From contig SXJR01000418.1 of assembly GCA_005779305.1 (NCBI GenBank), forward strand, positions 1 through 37,491: 37,491 bases of DNA. The letters run 5' to 3'. Origin of the DNA: Myxococcales bacterium (GTDB taxonomy: Bacteria; Myxococcota_A; Polyangia; Haliangiales; Haliangiaceae). Position numbers and translations under genes: made by a program. The notes below the pieces were generated by a model. The model saw only the letters and a list, made by a program, of their open reading frames with translations, was not told where the DNA came from and did no database searches. Below, in pieces: positions 19,179-26,148 of this stretch (position 1 is the first letter of the stretch; every line of letters begins with the position of its first letter).

Positions 19179-19679
19179 CTACGGCGCTTCCTTTTCTTCG
19201 CCTTTCTTCTCGTCCGGCTTCTCGTCCGGCTTCTCGTCCGGCTGCTTCTCCGGCGGCGGCTTCTTGTCAGGCCCCTTCGGCGGCCGGGGCGGGGGTGGGG
19301 GCTCGCTGCCCAGCTCGGACCGCAGCTTACGCTCGAGCCGCTCGAGCATCGCAGCCTCGACGTACGACGGGCGATCCTCGATGTGCAGCACCAGCCGCAC
19401 CGCGGGCCGGCCCGAGCTCTCGGTCTCGACCAGCTCGAGCGCGCCCGGGAAGGTCTTGCCGTCCTGGTCGAGCTCGAACATGACGTAGCCGGCGTCGGCG
19501 TCCTTCTCGACGATGGTCAGGCGCTCGTTGACGCGCAGGAAGCGCACCGCGGCCGGGAACACCTTGGCGCTGGGATAGGCCAGGGTCTTCTCGCTCTGCG
19601 CCAGCGCCGCCAGCGGCGCGACGACGCCGAGGGCGACGACGCCGGTGGCCAGGAGCAGCAGCGTGTGGGCGCGGATCAC
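19179..19679 (-). CDS. small exported protein with Pro/Lys/Glu-rich tail
   Basis: A 166-residue protein from a GTG at 19679, chosen because it overlaps the stop of the upstream gene (GTGA). A signal peptide ([18 protein letters not shown], cut near ALAQ) precedes a small domain (SEKTLAYPSAKVFPAAVRFLRVNERLTI, DADAGYVMFEL), which looks like an alpha/beta fold of about 90 residues. The last 45 residues are low complexity: a Pro run, then repeated PDEK units and KKGEEKE. No family is recognised. It is the last gene of the operon with the flippase-like protein and the CpsB-like phosphatase, so an envelope role is likely. Confidence 0.65.
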   Translation of the reverse strand: MIRAHTLLLLATGVVALGVVAPLAALAQSEKTLAYPSAKVFPAAVRFLRVNERLTIVEKDADAGYVMFELDQDGKTFPGALELVETESSGRPAVRLVLHIEDRPSYVEAAMLERLERKLRSELGSEPPPPPRPPKGPDKKPPPEKQPDEKPDEKPDEKKGEEKEAP

Positions 19680-20767
19680 GACGCTGGAGCGTCGCCCGCG
19701 ACCGGTTCGGGGTCCAGTTTTCGGGCCGCCCACAGCTCCGAGAACGAGACGTGCGGGGTGGCCACCGCCACCAGCCCGGCGCCGACGTACCAGACCACCT
19801 GCAGGCCGTGGAGGAAGATGGCGAAGGCCAGCACCATGCCGTAGACCGGCGTGCCGTCGGGGTGGAGTGGGGCTACGTCGGTGATGGCGCCCAGCTCGAG
19901 CGACACGCCGAGCATGGTCAGCCACTGGTACTGCCCGATCATGCCCGGCGAGTTGGGCAACGTGATGCCGACCGCGACCAGGCCCATCAGCGCGAAGGCG
20001 CCGACGACCGTCGTGTCGAGCCCCATGCCGCGGGCCAGGACCCAGCACGACAAGCCGTTGGCGACCCAGTACGCGATCGTCCAGGCCAGGAACGCGAACA
20101 GGTTCTTCTTGTCGCGCAGGACGGCGAAGCCGCGGATGAGCTCGTGCAGCTTGCCCTCGAGCCGCGTCGCCAGCCGGGGCGCCAGCGTGGTGAGCAACGA
20201 GACCTTGAGGAATGTCCGCACGGTCCAGTTCGGCCACGACAGCGCGAAGAACAGGCCGATCAGGCACACGCCGAACAGGCCCGACGCGATGTACGCGGTC
20301 GGCATCATCCAGCCCGGCGACTGATCGTTCTTGAGCGTCACGAACGTCACGAACACGACGATCGAGACCACCAGCCCGTCGATGATGCGCTCGACGGCGA
20401 CGGTGCCCAGCGCCGCCGACGCCGACACGTGGCCCTTCTGGCGGATGAGCGCGGGCCGCACCAGCTCGCCGAGTCGGGCCGGGATCACCAGGATCGCCAT
20501 GAACCCGACCGACGAGACCGCCATGAGCCGGCCGAGGCCGAGGCGCACGCCGATGGGGGCGAGCAGGTTGGTCCAGCGGTAGGCGCGGCAGAAGTGCACC
20601 ACGCCGAGCATCGCGAAGTACGCCACCAGCGTCTGCGCGAAGTCGGCGAAGGTGAGGCGATCGAAGGCGACGCCGAGCGCGTCCTGGCCATGGGCGTTCG
20701 GCCAGACCATCCACAACGAGGCGGCGAGCATGAGCAGGCTCAGCCCGAGGTTGATGGCGAGCTTCAC
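19676..20767 (-). CDS. flippase-like integral membrane protein (LPG-synthase TM family)
   Basis: A protein of about 363 residues with roughly eight membrane helices, of the lysylphosphatidylglycerol synthase TM-region family (also called UPF0104 or AglD-like). Family motifs are [11 protein letters not shown] (consensus PxRxGExxR) and [13 protein letters not shown] near the C-terminus. The GTG at 20767 is chosen because the frame above it is the upstream gene's tail; no strong ribosome site is visible. Members act in lipid or polyprenol-linked sugar transfer across the inner membrane or in LPG synthesis. This copy lacks the extra C-terminal enzyme domain of MprF, so a lipid or glycolipid flipping role is the better guess. 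It follows the CpsB-like gene by 10 bases. Confidence 0.8.
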   Translation of the reverse strand: MKLAINLGLSLLMLAASLWMVWPNAHGQDALGVAFDRLTFADFAQTLVAYFAMLGVVHFCRAYRWTNLLAPIGVRLGLGRLMAVSSVGFMAILVIPARLGELVRPALIRQKGHVSASAALGTVAVERIIDGLVVSIVVFVTFVTLKNDQSPGWMMPTAYIASGLFGVCLIGLFFALSWPNWTVRTFLKVSLLTTLAPRLATRLEGKLHELIRGFAVLRDKKNLFAFLAWTIAYWVANGLSCWVLARGMGLDTTVVGAFALMGLVAVGITLPNSPGMIGQYQWLTMLGVSLELGAITDVAPLHPDGTPVYGMVLAFAIFLHGLQVVWYVGAGLVAVATPHVSFSELWAARKLDPEPVAGDAPAS

Positions 20768-20777
20768 GACGACAACT

Positions 20778-21554
20778 TCATTCGGGGAGCTCGCCCAGCA
20801 ACACGCAACGCGGGCCGTCATCGAGGAGGCGAGTCACCCCGGCCTTGCCCAGCCGCTTCTCGATCCACGCGATGCCCTCGGCGGCGGTCCGTACGTCTTC
20901 GACCGTATGAGCGTCGGAAGCCACCGCCGCGGCGAGGCCGTCCTCCACCAGCCGGCGGGCCATCTTCTGTTGTTGCTTGCCGTGGTAGCCGGCGATGGCG
21001 CCGAGATCGCACACGAACGCGCACTGGGCGCGCAGGCGCTCGATCAGGCCATCGTCGTGCCACAGCTTCTCGTAGCGCTCGGGATGGGCCAGCACCGGGC
21101 ACTTGCCCTTCATCCGGAGGCGAAAGAGCTGGTCGACCATCCCGACCGGAAGCTCGTGAGGGCGGATCTCGACCAGGAAGGCATCGCTGTCGTCGTAGGA
21201 AGGGATTCCGCCAGCTTGCAGCCGTTCATGGAATACATCATCCCACATGTTCTCGGCGGCCAGCCGGAGCTGCACGCCGGGAGCGACGATGGCGCTGACG
21301 GCCGCGAATGCGTCGTCGATGGAGGCCCTCGTGGGCATGAACTGCCCGGCCTTCTGGTGGGGCGTCGCGTAGATCTCGGTGAACCCGACCGCTCCCAGCG
21401 CTGCGATCATGGCGCGAGACGTCGCGAGGTCGCGGGATCCGTCGTCCAGCCCGAACAGGACGTGCGAGTGGAGGTCGACGAAGCCCACGTCCGGCGGATG
21501 TAGCGCACGCCCCCGGGCCAGCGCAATGGCGGGCGCAACAGCGCGACGCGCCAT
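20778..21554 (-). CDS. CpsB/CapC-family PHP phosphatase
   Basis: A 258-residue metal-dependent phosphatase of the PHP superfamily (CpsB/YwqE type), acting as a protein-tyrosine phosphatase in capsule and exopolysaccharide control. The ATG at 21554 has GGAGAG upstream, whereas the open frame extends to 22547 only as a shadow of another gene. Metal ligands are DLHSH (27-31), FGLDDGS (34-40), ATPH (63-66), Glu101, AHPER (156-160) and SDAH (213-216), so the active site looks complete. In other bacteria such enzymes reverse the tyrosine kinase of a polysaccharide export system; no kinase of that type is in the window. It heads the operon to 19179 and diverges from the coiled-coil gene with 84 bases between. 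Confidence 0.82.
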   Translation of the reverse strand: MARRAVAPAIALARGRALHPPDVGFVDLHSHVLFGLDDGSRDLATSRAMIAALGAVGFTEIYATPHQKAGQFMPTRASIDDAFAAVSAIVAPGVQLRLAAENMWDDVFHERLQAGGIPSYDDSDAFLVEIRPHELPVGMVDQLFRLRMKGKCPVLAHPERYEKLWHDDGLIERLRAQCAFVCDLGAIAGYHGKQQQKMARRLVEDGLAAAVASDAHTVEDVRTAAEGIAWIEKRLGKAGVTRLLDDGPRCVLLGELPE

Positions 21555-21589
21555 GGTGTCTCTCCGACGGGGAGCACCCCGCCACCCCG

Positions 21590-21618
21590 TTGCCCGGCCG
21601 GATCGTGCGTGGTACAGA
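21590..21618 (+). promoter_or_regulatory. possible promoter of the coiled-coil gene
   Basis: TTGCCC (21590-21595) and TACAGA (21613-21618) stand 17 bases apart in the gap between the two divergent genes. The -10 match is only partial. The ATG lies 20 bases downstream of the -10. Confidence 0.3.
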
Positions 21619-21638
21619 TGAAGGCGCGAGGACCTACG

Positions 21639-22397
21639 ATGGCCCAGTCCGAGAAGCGTGAGAATTCGGTTCTTTTCTCGTTGCGCGAGCTTCGCTCGAT
21701 CGAGGAGACGCGCGTCAAAGAGGAAGAGGACGCTGCCAAGACCGCCGAGGAGGCGCGCATCCGCCAGCGCATGGAGGAAGAGCGCAAGGCCAAGGACGCC
21801 GAGGAGTACCGGCGCCAGCAGGAGCTGGAGGCCGCTCGTCTCGAGCGCGAGACCGCCGAGGCTCGCGTGCGCGAGGAAGGTCTGCGCATCCAGGAGACCG
21901 AGGCCCGCGCCCGTGCCGAGCACCAGGCTCAGCTCGAGGCCGCGCGCCTCCAGCACGAGATGGAGATCCGCAAGACCGAGGCCTCGAAGAAGCGCCCGGT
22001 CGCGCTGGTCGTCGCCATGCTGATCTTCGCCGTGGTCACCGCGGGCGCGGTCATCTTCATGGTCCAGCGCTCGAACGAGAAGGCCGAGGCCGATCGCAAG
22101 CGCGCCATCGCCGAGGACAACGCCAAGAAGGACCGCGAACTCCGCGAGCAGAAGGAGCGCGAGACGGCCGAGCTCAAGGCGACGGTCGAAGGCCTCATCG
22201 CGGCACAGAAGGATCTCGACAAGCAGATGGCGGAGTCGGAGCGGCAGCTGGCCGCGGCGACCAGCCAGGCCGATCGCGACAAGGTCGCGGCGCGCCAGGC
22301 CGACATCCGTCGCCAGCAGCGCGAGGCCCAAGCCCGCCTCGACAAGGTCAAGGCGGGCGTGAAGCTGCGGTGCCCGCCCGATCAGCCCCTGTGCTGA
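21639..22397 (+). CDS. coiled-coil single-pass membrane protein with ENSVLFSL motif
   Basis: A 252-residue protein. The ATG at 21639 is chosen over 21609 because the N-terminal motif follows directly. Order of parts: the motif ENSVLFSL at 8-15, then a highly charged coiled coil (about 20-118, with long Glu/Arg/Ala heptads); a membrane helix (about 121-142, VALVVAMLIF...); a second coiled coil on the other side (about 145-240); and a short tail, LRCPPDQPLC. It is probably cytoplasmic at its N-terminus. The same ENSVLFSL motif occurs in the linker of the GltJ-like protein at 753, so the two may bind the same partner. No enzyme domain is seen. The gene is followed by a hairpin terminator. Confidence 0.78.
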   Translation: MAQSEKRENSVLFSLRELRSIEETRVKEEEDAAKTAEEARIRQRMEEERKAKDAEEYRRQQELEAARLERETAEARVREEGLRIQETEARARAEHQAQLEAARLQHEMEIRKTEASKKRPVALVVAMLIFAVVTAGAVIFMVQRSNEKAEADRKRAIAEDNAKKDRELREQKERETAELKATVEGLIAAQKDLDKQMAESERQLAAATSQADRDKVAARQADIRRQQREAQARLDKVKAGVKLRCPPDQPLC

Positions 22398-22420
22398 TGG
22401 TGCGTTGACCGGTGATCGAC

Positions 22421-22450
22421 GACGCGGCCTCCGGGCCGCGTTCGCATTTT
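22421..22450 (+). terminator. intrinsic terminator of the coiled-coil gene
   Basis: A perfect stem ACGCGGCC (22422-22429) with GGCCGCGT (22434-22441), a 4-base loop, followed by TCGCATTTT. It lies 24 bases after the stop at 22397. The T run is interrupted. Confidence 0.55.
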
Positions 22451-22510
22451 CGGCCGCGTCGTCGCCGCTCTCGGTTATGCTGAAGACAACGCACCGCCCC
22501 GGGGGACAGC

Positions 22511-22765
22511 ATGAGCGACCCGCTGCCGGCACTTCGTTGTGAATCACGCCGCCCGCCGGCGTTCGAGCGCGGCTTCCTGCTGTGGAGCCTGGCGCTCGTC
22601 CTCTTCGGCGCGGTCGCGCTCGATGCGTTCTGGGCCGCGCCTCGGCGCGCCGGCCCGCCGCCCCGCCGCGGTGCCGCCATCGTGCGTTGCCACGACGACG
22701 GCCGCGGATCGTCGATCAAGGTCGAGGACGTGAAGCTGCTGACGCCGACGCAGGCCGCTCGGTAG
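22511..22765 (+). CDS. small membrane protein, unknown
   Basis: An 84-residue protein with GGGGGA (22501-22506) just upstream of its ATG. One hydrophobic helix near the N-terminus (about 23-40, FLLWSLALVLFGAVALD) is followed by a basic Pro/Arg stretch (APRRAGPPPRRG) and a short polar C-terminus (RCHDDGRGSSIKVEDVKLL). The basic side after the helix suggests that the C-terminal part is cytoplasmic. No family is recognised. It stands alone between two hairpin terminators. Confidence 0.5.
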   Translation: MSDPLPALRCESRRPPAFERGFLLWSLALVLFGAVALDAFWAAPRRAGPPPRRGAAIVRCHDDGRGSSIKVEDVKLLTPTQAAR

Positions 22766-22783
22766 TCACGCCTGCCGAAAACA

Positions 22784-22811
22784 AGAACGCCGACCTCGCG
22801 GCCGGCGTTCT
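22784..22811. terminator. bidirectional intrinsic terminator
   Basis: A perfect 9-base stem, AGAACGCCG (22784-22792) with CGGCGTTCT (22803-22811), between two convergent genes. On the minus strand the stem is followed by TTGTTTTC, a fair T run; on the plus strand by CGTCTTGGGG. It best serves the minus-strand lipoprotein gene at 22847. Confidence 0.6.
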
Positions 22812-22846
22812 CGTCTTGGGGACCTGTTCCGGGTCCCTCAGCTAGA

Positions 22847-23359
22847 TCACAGCGTGCAGCCCATCGCCGAGGCGGTGGTCTTGAGGCTCTCGGTGCCAGC
22901 CTTGCAGCCGGGGCCGGCGGCGTCGATGGTCATCTTGCGCGAGGCCTCGTCGAGCTTGCTCCACTCGGCGAACGCGGCGGCCTGGCCGTCGCGGCTCTGC
23001 TTCATGGCGTCGAAGGCCGGGCCGAGCTTGTCCTTGCACTTGTTCGCCATGTCGTCGAACGCCTTCAGGTACTCGTCGCACTCGGCCGAACCGGTCGAGC
23101 CGGCAGCGGGAGCGGCGGTACCCGACGCGGCGGCGGAGCCCGTGTCCGAACCCGAGGCAGCGCCCGAGGCAGCGGCCGAGCCCGAGGCAGCGGCCGAGCC
23201 CGAGGCAGCGGCCGAGCCCGAGGCCGAGGCAGCGCCCGAGCCCTTGTCGTCGACCTTGCCGGCCGAAGCGGAGCCCGCGCCGGCGTCCTCCTTCTTCTTG
23301 CAGGCGCCGGTGAGGGCGAGGGCCGAGGCGAGGGCGAGGATCGTGATCATCTTCTTCAT
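22847..23359 (-). CDS. lipoprotein with Ser-Gly-Ala repeat tether
   Basis: A 170-residue lipoprotein with a strong ribosome site (GGAGGAAG) before the ATG at 23359. The signal is MKKMITILALASALALTGAC with lipobox TGAC, then KKKED. A tether of ASGSAA units (about 30-85) leads to a C-terminal helical domain of about 75 residues with Cys at both ends (AECDEYLKAFDDMANKCKD ... GPGCKAGTESLKTTASAMGCTL). That four-Cys helical domain occurs in many myxobacterial lipoproteins of unknown role. The tether is encoded by tandem DNA repeats (see the separate entry). A stand-alone gene, with a possible promoter in the 100 bases above it. Confidence 0.75.
   Translation of the reverse strand: MKKMITILALASALALTGACKKKEDAGAGSASAGKVDDKGSGAASASGSAAASGSAAASGSAAASGAASGSDTGSAAASGTAAPAAGSTGSAECDEYLKAFDDMANKCKDKLGPAFDAMKQSRDGQAAAFAEWSKLDEASRKMTIDAAGPGCKAGTESLKTTASAMGCTL
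23151..23224 (-). repeat. 18-base tandem repeat inside the lipoprotein gene
   Basis: Three perfect copies of CCCGAGGCAGCGGCCGAG stand at 23163-23216, with partial copies on both sides. On the coding strand they encode Ser-Gly-Ser-Ala-Ala-Ala units. The 18-base period keeps the frame, so tether length may vary between strains. Confidence 0.88.
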
Positions 23360-23458
23360 GTTGAAATCTTCCTCCAGGACCCGGCACTCTGGTTGGTGGG
23401 TCCTTGAGGCCGTACGCTACGGCCCGGCGCGCTGGGCAGCCAATCTTCTTTTGTCATT

Positions 23459-24064
23459 TCATGGTACTAGTTCGTCGCCAGTTGTAACCGGGCCGCGACG
23501 AGCAGCGGTCACCGCCTCGTCCCAGTGGCGCCAGCACACGGGGTGATACTCGGTGTTGCCGAGCTGAACCGTCGGTCCATCGATGGCCGCCTTGCCCCCG
23601 GCCAGGCGCAGGTTGCAGATCGCCTTGGAGTTGCAGTACTGGCAAGTGACCTTCACCTCCTCGATGCGATCGGCCAGCTCCAGCAGGCGTTGCGATCCCG
23701 GAAAGAGGTGGCTGCGGAAGTCGGTGCGCAGGCCGTAGCAGATGACGGGCACGCCGGGATCGACCGTGGCCCGGCGCAGGTCCTCGACCAGCTCCGGCGC
23801 CAGGAACTGGGCCTCGTCGACCAGCACGCAGTGGTAGCCGATGAACACCGCCGCCGGCAGCCGCGTGGTCTCGTCGACGACCAGGTCGGCCTCGGCCTCG
23901 AGCCCCGACCGCGACGCGATGATCGACGCGCCGAAGCGGGTGTCGACCCGCGGCTTGATGAGCAAGCAACGCTTGCCCTGCTTGCGGTAGTTGTGGGCGA
24001 CGGCGAGGAGGTTCAGCGTCTTGGCGCTGTCCATGGTGCCGTAGCGGAAATAGAGCTTCGCCAC
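23459..24064 (-). CDS. tdk: thymidine kinase (type II)
   Basis: A 201-residue cytosolic kinase that phosphorylates thymidine to dTMP in the salvage pathway. It starts MAKLYFRYGTMDSAKT, the usual opening of type II thymidine kinases; the P-loop has Ala where most have Gly before the Lys (SAKT rather than SGKT). VDEAQFL is the Walker B region, and GYHCVLVDEAQF and YGLRTDFRSHLFPGS form the lid and substrate parts. A zinc site is made by CQYC near residue 140-143 and the later HPVCWRH. Length is normal. It reads away from the tRNA gene 78 bases upstream. The identification is secure. Confidence 0.93.
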   Translation of the reverse strand: MAKLYFRYGTMDSAKTLNLLAVAHNYRKQGKRCLLIKPRVDTRFGASIIASRSGLEAEADLVVDETTRLPAAVFIGYHCVLVDEAQFLAPELVEDLRRATVDPGVPVICYGLRTDFRSHLFPGSQRLLELADRIEEVKVTCQYCNSKAICNLRLAGGKAAIDGPTVQLGNTEYHPVCWRHWDEAVTAARRGPVTTGDELVP

Positions 24065-24142
24065 CGCGCGAAGCTACACCAGCAACGGCGGACGCGATCG
24101 CTTGCGACGCCTACCTGGGGTAGGGTAAACCCGTCGACGATC

Positions 24143-24214
24143 GGAGCCGTAGCCAAGTGGTAAGGCAGTGGTCTGCAAAACCACCATTCCCCGGTTCAAA
24201 TCCGGGCGGCTCCT
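24143..24214 (+). tRNA. tRNA-Cys (anticodon GCA)
   Basis: A 72-base cloverleaf. The acceptor stem is GGAGCCG with CGGCTCC plus discriminator T, the anticodon arm is GTGGT-CTGCAAA-ACCAC with anticodon GCA, and the T arm is CCCGG-TTCAAAT-CCGGG. CCA is not encoded. The discriminator U is the expected identity base for cysteine. Its 3' end lies 4 bases from the stop of a tyrosine integrase gene, the typical arrangement for an island inserted at a tRNA gene. Confidence 0.95.
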
Positions 24215-24218
24215 CTGA

Positions 24219-25484
24219 CTAACCCGGCGACCCCGCCGGGTTTTTCTTTGGCGGCGCGGAAGGCTCGGCGGACGTCCCGGTGTCGGCCACCCCAGTCTCC
24301 ACCCCTTTTCCACCGTTCAGTACGTCCAGCACGCGCGCCGCTGCCGCGCGCTTTTCGTTCTCGTCCACGTGGCTGTAGTGGTGGGTCATCTGCTCGGTCG
24401 CGTGACCGACGATCGCGCGCGTCACTTCCGCTGAGGCAACTCGCCGCAGGAGGTCGTTCGCGGTGTGGCGCAGACCGTGCGGCGTCACCCGCCGGCCCAC
24501 GCTCGCCGCGGCGCACGCCTCGTCGAGCACCTTCCGCAGCGGCGCCCCCTTGTGGAGGTTGCCGGCCTCGTTCGGGAAGATCCATCCGGCACGTAGGCCC
24601 GGATGCTGCGACGCGACCATCCGCAACCGGTGGGCCCGCAGCGCATCGGCCACCATGGGCAGAAGCGGCACGAGCTTCACGGTGCCGGTCTTGGTCGAGT
24701 CGATCGCCGTCCCCCGATAGTTGCCGCGCGACACGCGGATCACTTCCTGCGCTTCGTCCACATCATCCCAGCGCAGCGCTGAGAGCTCGCCCCACCGCAA
24801 TCCCGTGAGCACGTCGAGGAGCACCGCTGGGTACCAGGCGGGCGACGACTGCTCCACATGCGCGAGCACCTTGGGCAGCTCGTCGCGCGTGAGGAAGTTG
24901 TCGTTCCGCGAGGTCGCCACCGGCGACTCGACCGCCGCACACGGATTGGGCAGACGCGCTCTCGCCGTCGCCGCCGTGATGATCGTCCGCAGCACGCGGT
25001 AGTAACCGCGGATCGTCGTGGACGAATACCCGCGAACCTTCTCGCCCTTGCGCTTCGACGCGGCGCCCTTGCCGGGTGCGTACCGCTTGCGCCTCAGCCC
25101 GTCGAGCCACCGATCGATGTCATCGGGCGTGATGTCATCGATGTGAAGATCCGCGATCTCCGACGTCGCGATGTGCAGGTCGTACACCACCGCGATCTTG
25201 GCTGCGCTCGACGGCTTGAGCTTGCCGGCTTCGATCCTGCCACGTAGCCACGAGCGCACGAAGTCCCGCAGGCGGATTCGCGGCGCGGCGCTCGCGATGA
25301 GCCCGCGCTCCAGTTCCTCGCGCCACTTCTGCTGCAACGCGCGCGCTTCGGTCAGCGTGCACGTCTCTTCTCGTCGCACCTCCTTGCGTCGTCCGGTGCG
25401 CGGACACGTGGCTCGCACCCGGATCTCGTGATGGTTTTTCGCTAGCTGCACGATGCCTCGATACTTCGTCTGCGTCCTTGCCAT
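24219..25484 (-). CDS. int: tyrosine-recombinase integrase
   Basis: A 421-residue phage-type integrase. The ATG at 25484 is chosen because GGAG lies 6 bases upstream; the frame extends to 25556. The N-terminus resembles an arm-binding domain (AKNHHEIRVRATCPRTG). A core-binding SAM-like domain follows (about 70-185), then the catalytic domain with Arg230 (TGLRWGEL), Lys265 (STKTG), His336 and Arg339 (TPHGLRH), His361 (VGHAT) and nucleophile Tyr370 (HHYSHV). All catalytic residues are present, so it should be active. It inserts the element at the adjacent tRNA-Cys. The last residues after about 390 are low complexity and are encoded within the tRNA's terminator. The HTH frame just upstream overlaps it. 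Confidence 0.93.
   Translation of the reverse strand: MARTQTKYRGIVQLAKNHHEIRVRATCPRTGRRKEVRREETCTLTEARALQQKWREELERGLIASAAPRIRLRDFVRSWLRGRIEAGKLKPSSAAKIAVVYDLHIATSEIADLHIDDITPDDIDRWLDGLRRKRYAPGKGAASKRKGEKVRGYSSTTIRGYYRVLRTIITAATARARLPNPCAAVESPVATSRNDNFLTRDELPKVLAHVEQSSPAWYPAVLLDVLTGLRWGELSALRWDDVDEAQEVIRVSRGNYRGTAIDSTKTGTVKLVPLLPMVADALRAHRLRMVASQHPGLRAGWIFPNEAGNLHKGAPLRKVLDEACAAASVGRRVTPHGLRHTANDLLRRVASAEVTRAIVGHATEQMTHHYSHVDENEKRAAAARVLDVLNGGKGVETGVADTGTSAEPSAPPKKNPAGSPG
24221..24246 (+). terminator. intrinsic terminator of tRNA-Cys, shared with the int 3' end
   Basis: A perfect 9-base stem AACCCGGCG (24221-24229) with CGCCGGGTT (24234-24242), loop ACCC, and a T run TTTTTC. The same bases, read on the other strand, encode the last residues of the integrase (NPAGSPG). 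Confidence 0.85.
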
Positions 25485-25743
25485 GGTCATCTCCAGGCAC
25501 CGGGCGCGACGCCAGCCGACCGAGCAATCGTGCCCGCGTCCGTGCGAACTGATCAAGCGTGTCTCGATGGAACAGATGCGTGCCGCGCGGGCCGGCGCCG
25601 TCGGGGATCAGCTCGCGACGGCGCACCGCTGCGCGGATTCCGCTCGCGCCGCGATACCTGAGGTAGCCCGCGGCCTCGACCGCGGTCAGATACGGCGCGA
25701 TCGGCGGCGCTGACAGCGCGAGCGTCGCGGCGGTCAGCGCCAC
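25135..25743 (-). CDS. excisionase-like HTH protein; frame runs on out of phase inside int
   Basis: The first 75 or so residues from a GTG at 25743 look like an HTH_17/excisionase DNA-binding domain (LTAVEAAGYLRYRGASGIRAAV, then a basic loop and HLFHRDTLDQFARTR). Such proteins direct excision or repress int. Unusually, this frame has no stop until 25135, so the protein would be 202 residues and would overlap int by 350 bases. After about residue 85 the residues look like a shadow of int (Arg/Ala/His-rich, no pattern). Either the tail is really made, or a frameshift once joined the HTH domain to int, or the stop was lost. The functional part is probably 25490-25743. Confidence is for the HTH domain being real. 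Confidence 0.5.
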   Translation of the reverse strand: MALTAATLALSAPPIAPYLTAVEAAGYLRYRGASGIRAAVRRRELIPDGAGPRGTHLFHRDTLDQFARTRARLLGRLASRPVPGDDHGKDADEVSRHRAASEKPSRDPGASHVSAHRTTQGGATRRDVHADRSARVAAEVARGTGARAHRERRAANPPAGLRALVATWQDRSRQAQAVERSQDRGGVRPAHRDVGDRGSSHR

Positions 25744-25832
25744 GTGAGCAGCACGAGCGCGAGGGCGGCGAACGCGAGGAACATCGGGACGCGGCGAACG
25801 GCACGGGCAATACGGAAAAGGATCTCGTTCAC
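25734..25832 (-). CDS. possible 32-residue membrane peptide upstream of the HTH gene
   Basis: A short frame from a GTG at 25832 with GGAG ending 5 bases before it. It reads MNEILFRIARAVRRVP and then a hydrophobic run MFLAFAALALVLLTW. The layout (amphipathic basic start, one short membrane helix) resembles toxin-like or membrane-anchoring micropeptides. Its stop overlaps the start region of the HTH gene (25743), which suggests translational coupling. Frames this short arise by chance, so the call is weak. Confidence 0.3.
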   Translation of the reverse strand: MNEILFRIARAVRRVPMFLAFAALALVLLTWR

Positions 25833-26148
25833 AGGCACTCCAGAAACGTCGAGGGGTTGTGGACCGCGCGACGTCGCTGCGTCGGGTCCTACTTACCTAG
25901 TGGTCAGGAGGAGGGTGGTAGATCCCATCGACCGACCACTTTTCTTGCGATCCCGCCGGGGGCGCATGACGCGGATATCCCCCAAACATGGCCCCCGACA
26001 TGCCCTCTGATTTCGACCTGGATATGGCCCTGGATTTCCCCCGGCCGCGGCGAACACTGTCGACGATCGCGGCTCGTCACTTGCCCCTGGATTCGAGGTT
26101 GGTGTACGCGCCACGAATAGACTGCCCGCCCCACGACATTCTGCGCTG
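25833..26148. promoter_or_regulatory. non-coding stretch with short repeats, upstream of the excisionase-like gene
   Basis: No gene is supported here. The plus strand carries CCTGGAT at 26017-26023, 26029-26035 and 26096-26102, with a degenerate form (CCTCTGAT) at 26004-26011. The first three lie about 12 bases apart, close to one helical turn. They could be protein-binding iterons for the HTH protein or integrase (inference). The A/G-rich patch near 25900 (GTGGTCAGGAGGAGGGTGG) is also unusual. Confidence 0.35.

Noticed and set aside
17441-19483. 680-codon plus-strand frame opposite the TPR and threonine aldolase genes
   Set aside because: Shadow of ltaE and the TPR lipoprotein; residue composition unlike a protein.
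24221-24246. The hairpin as terminator for int
   Set aside because: On the int strand the stem lies inside the coding end and is preceded, not followed, by the A/T run; it fits the tRNA only.
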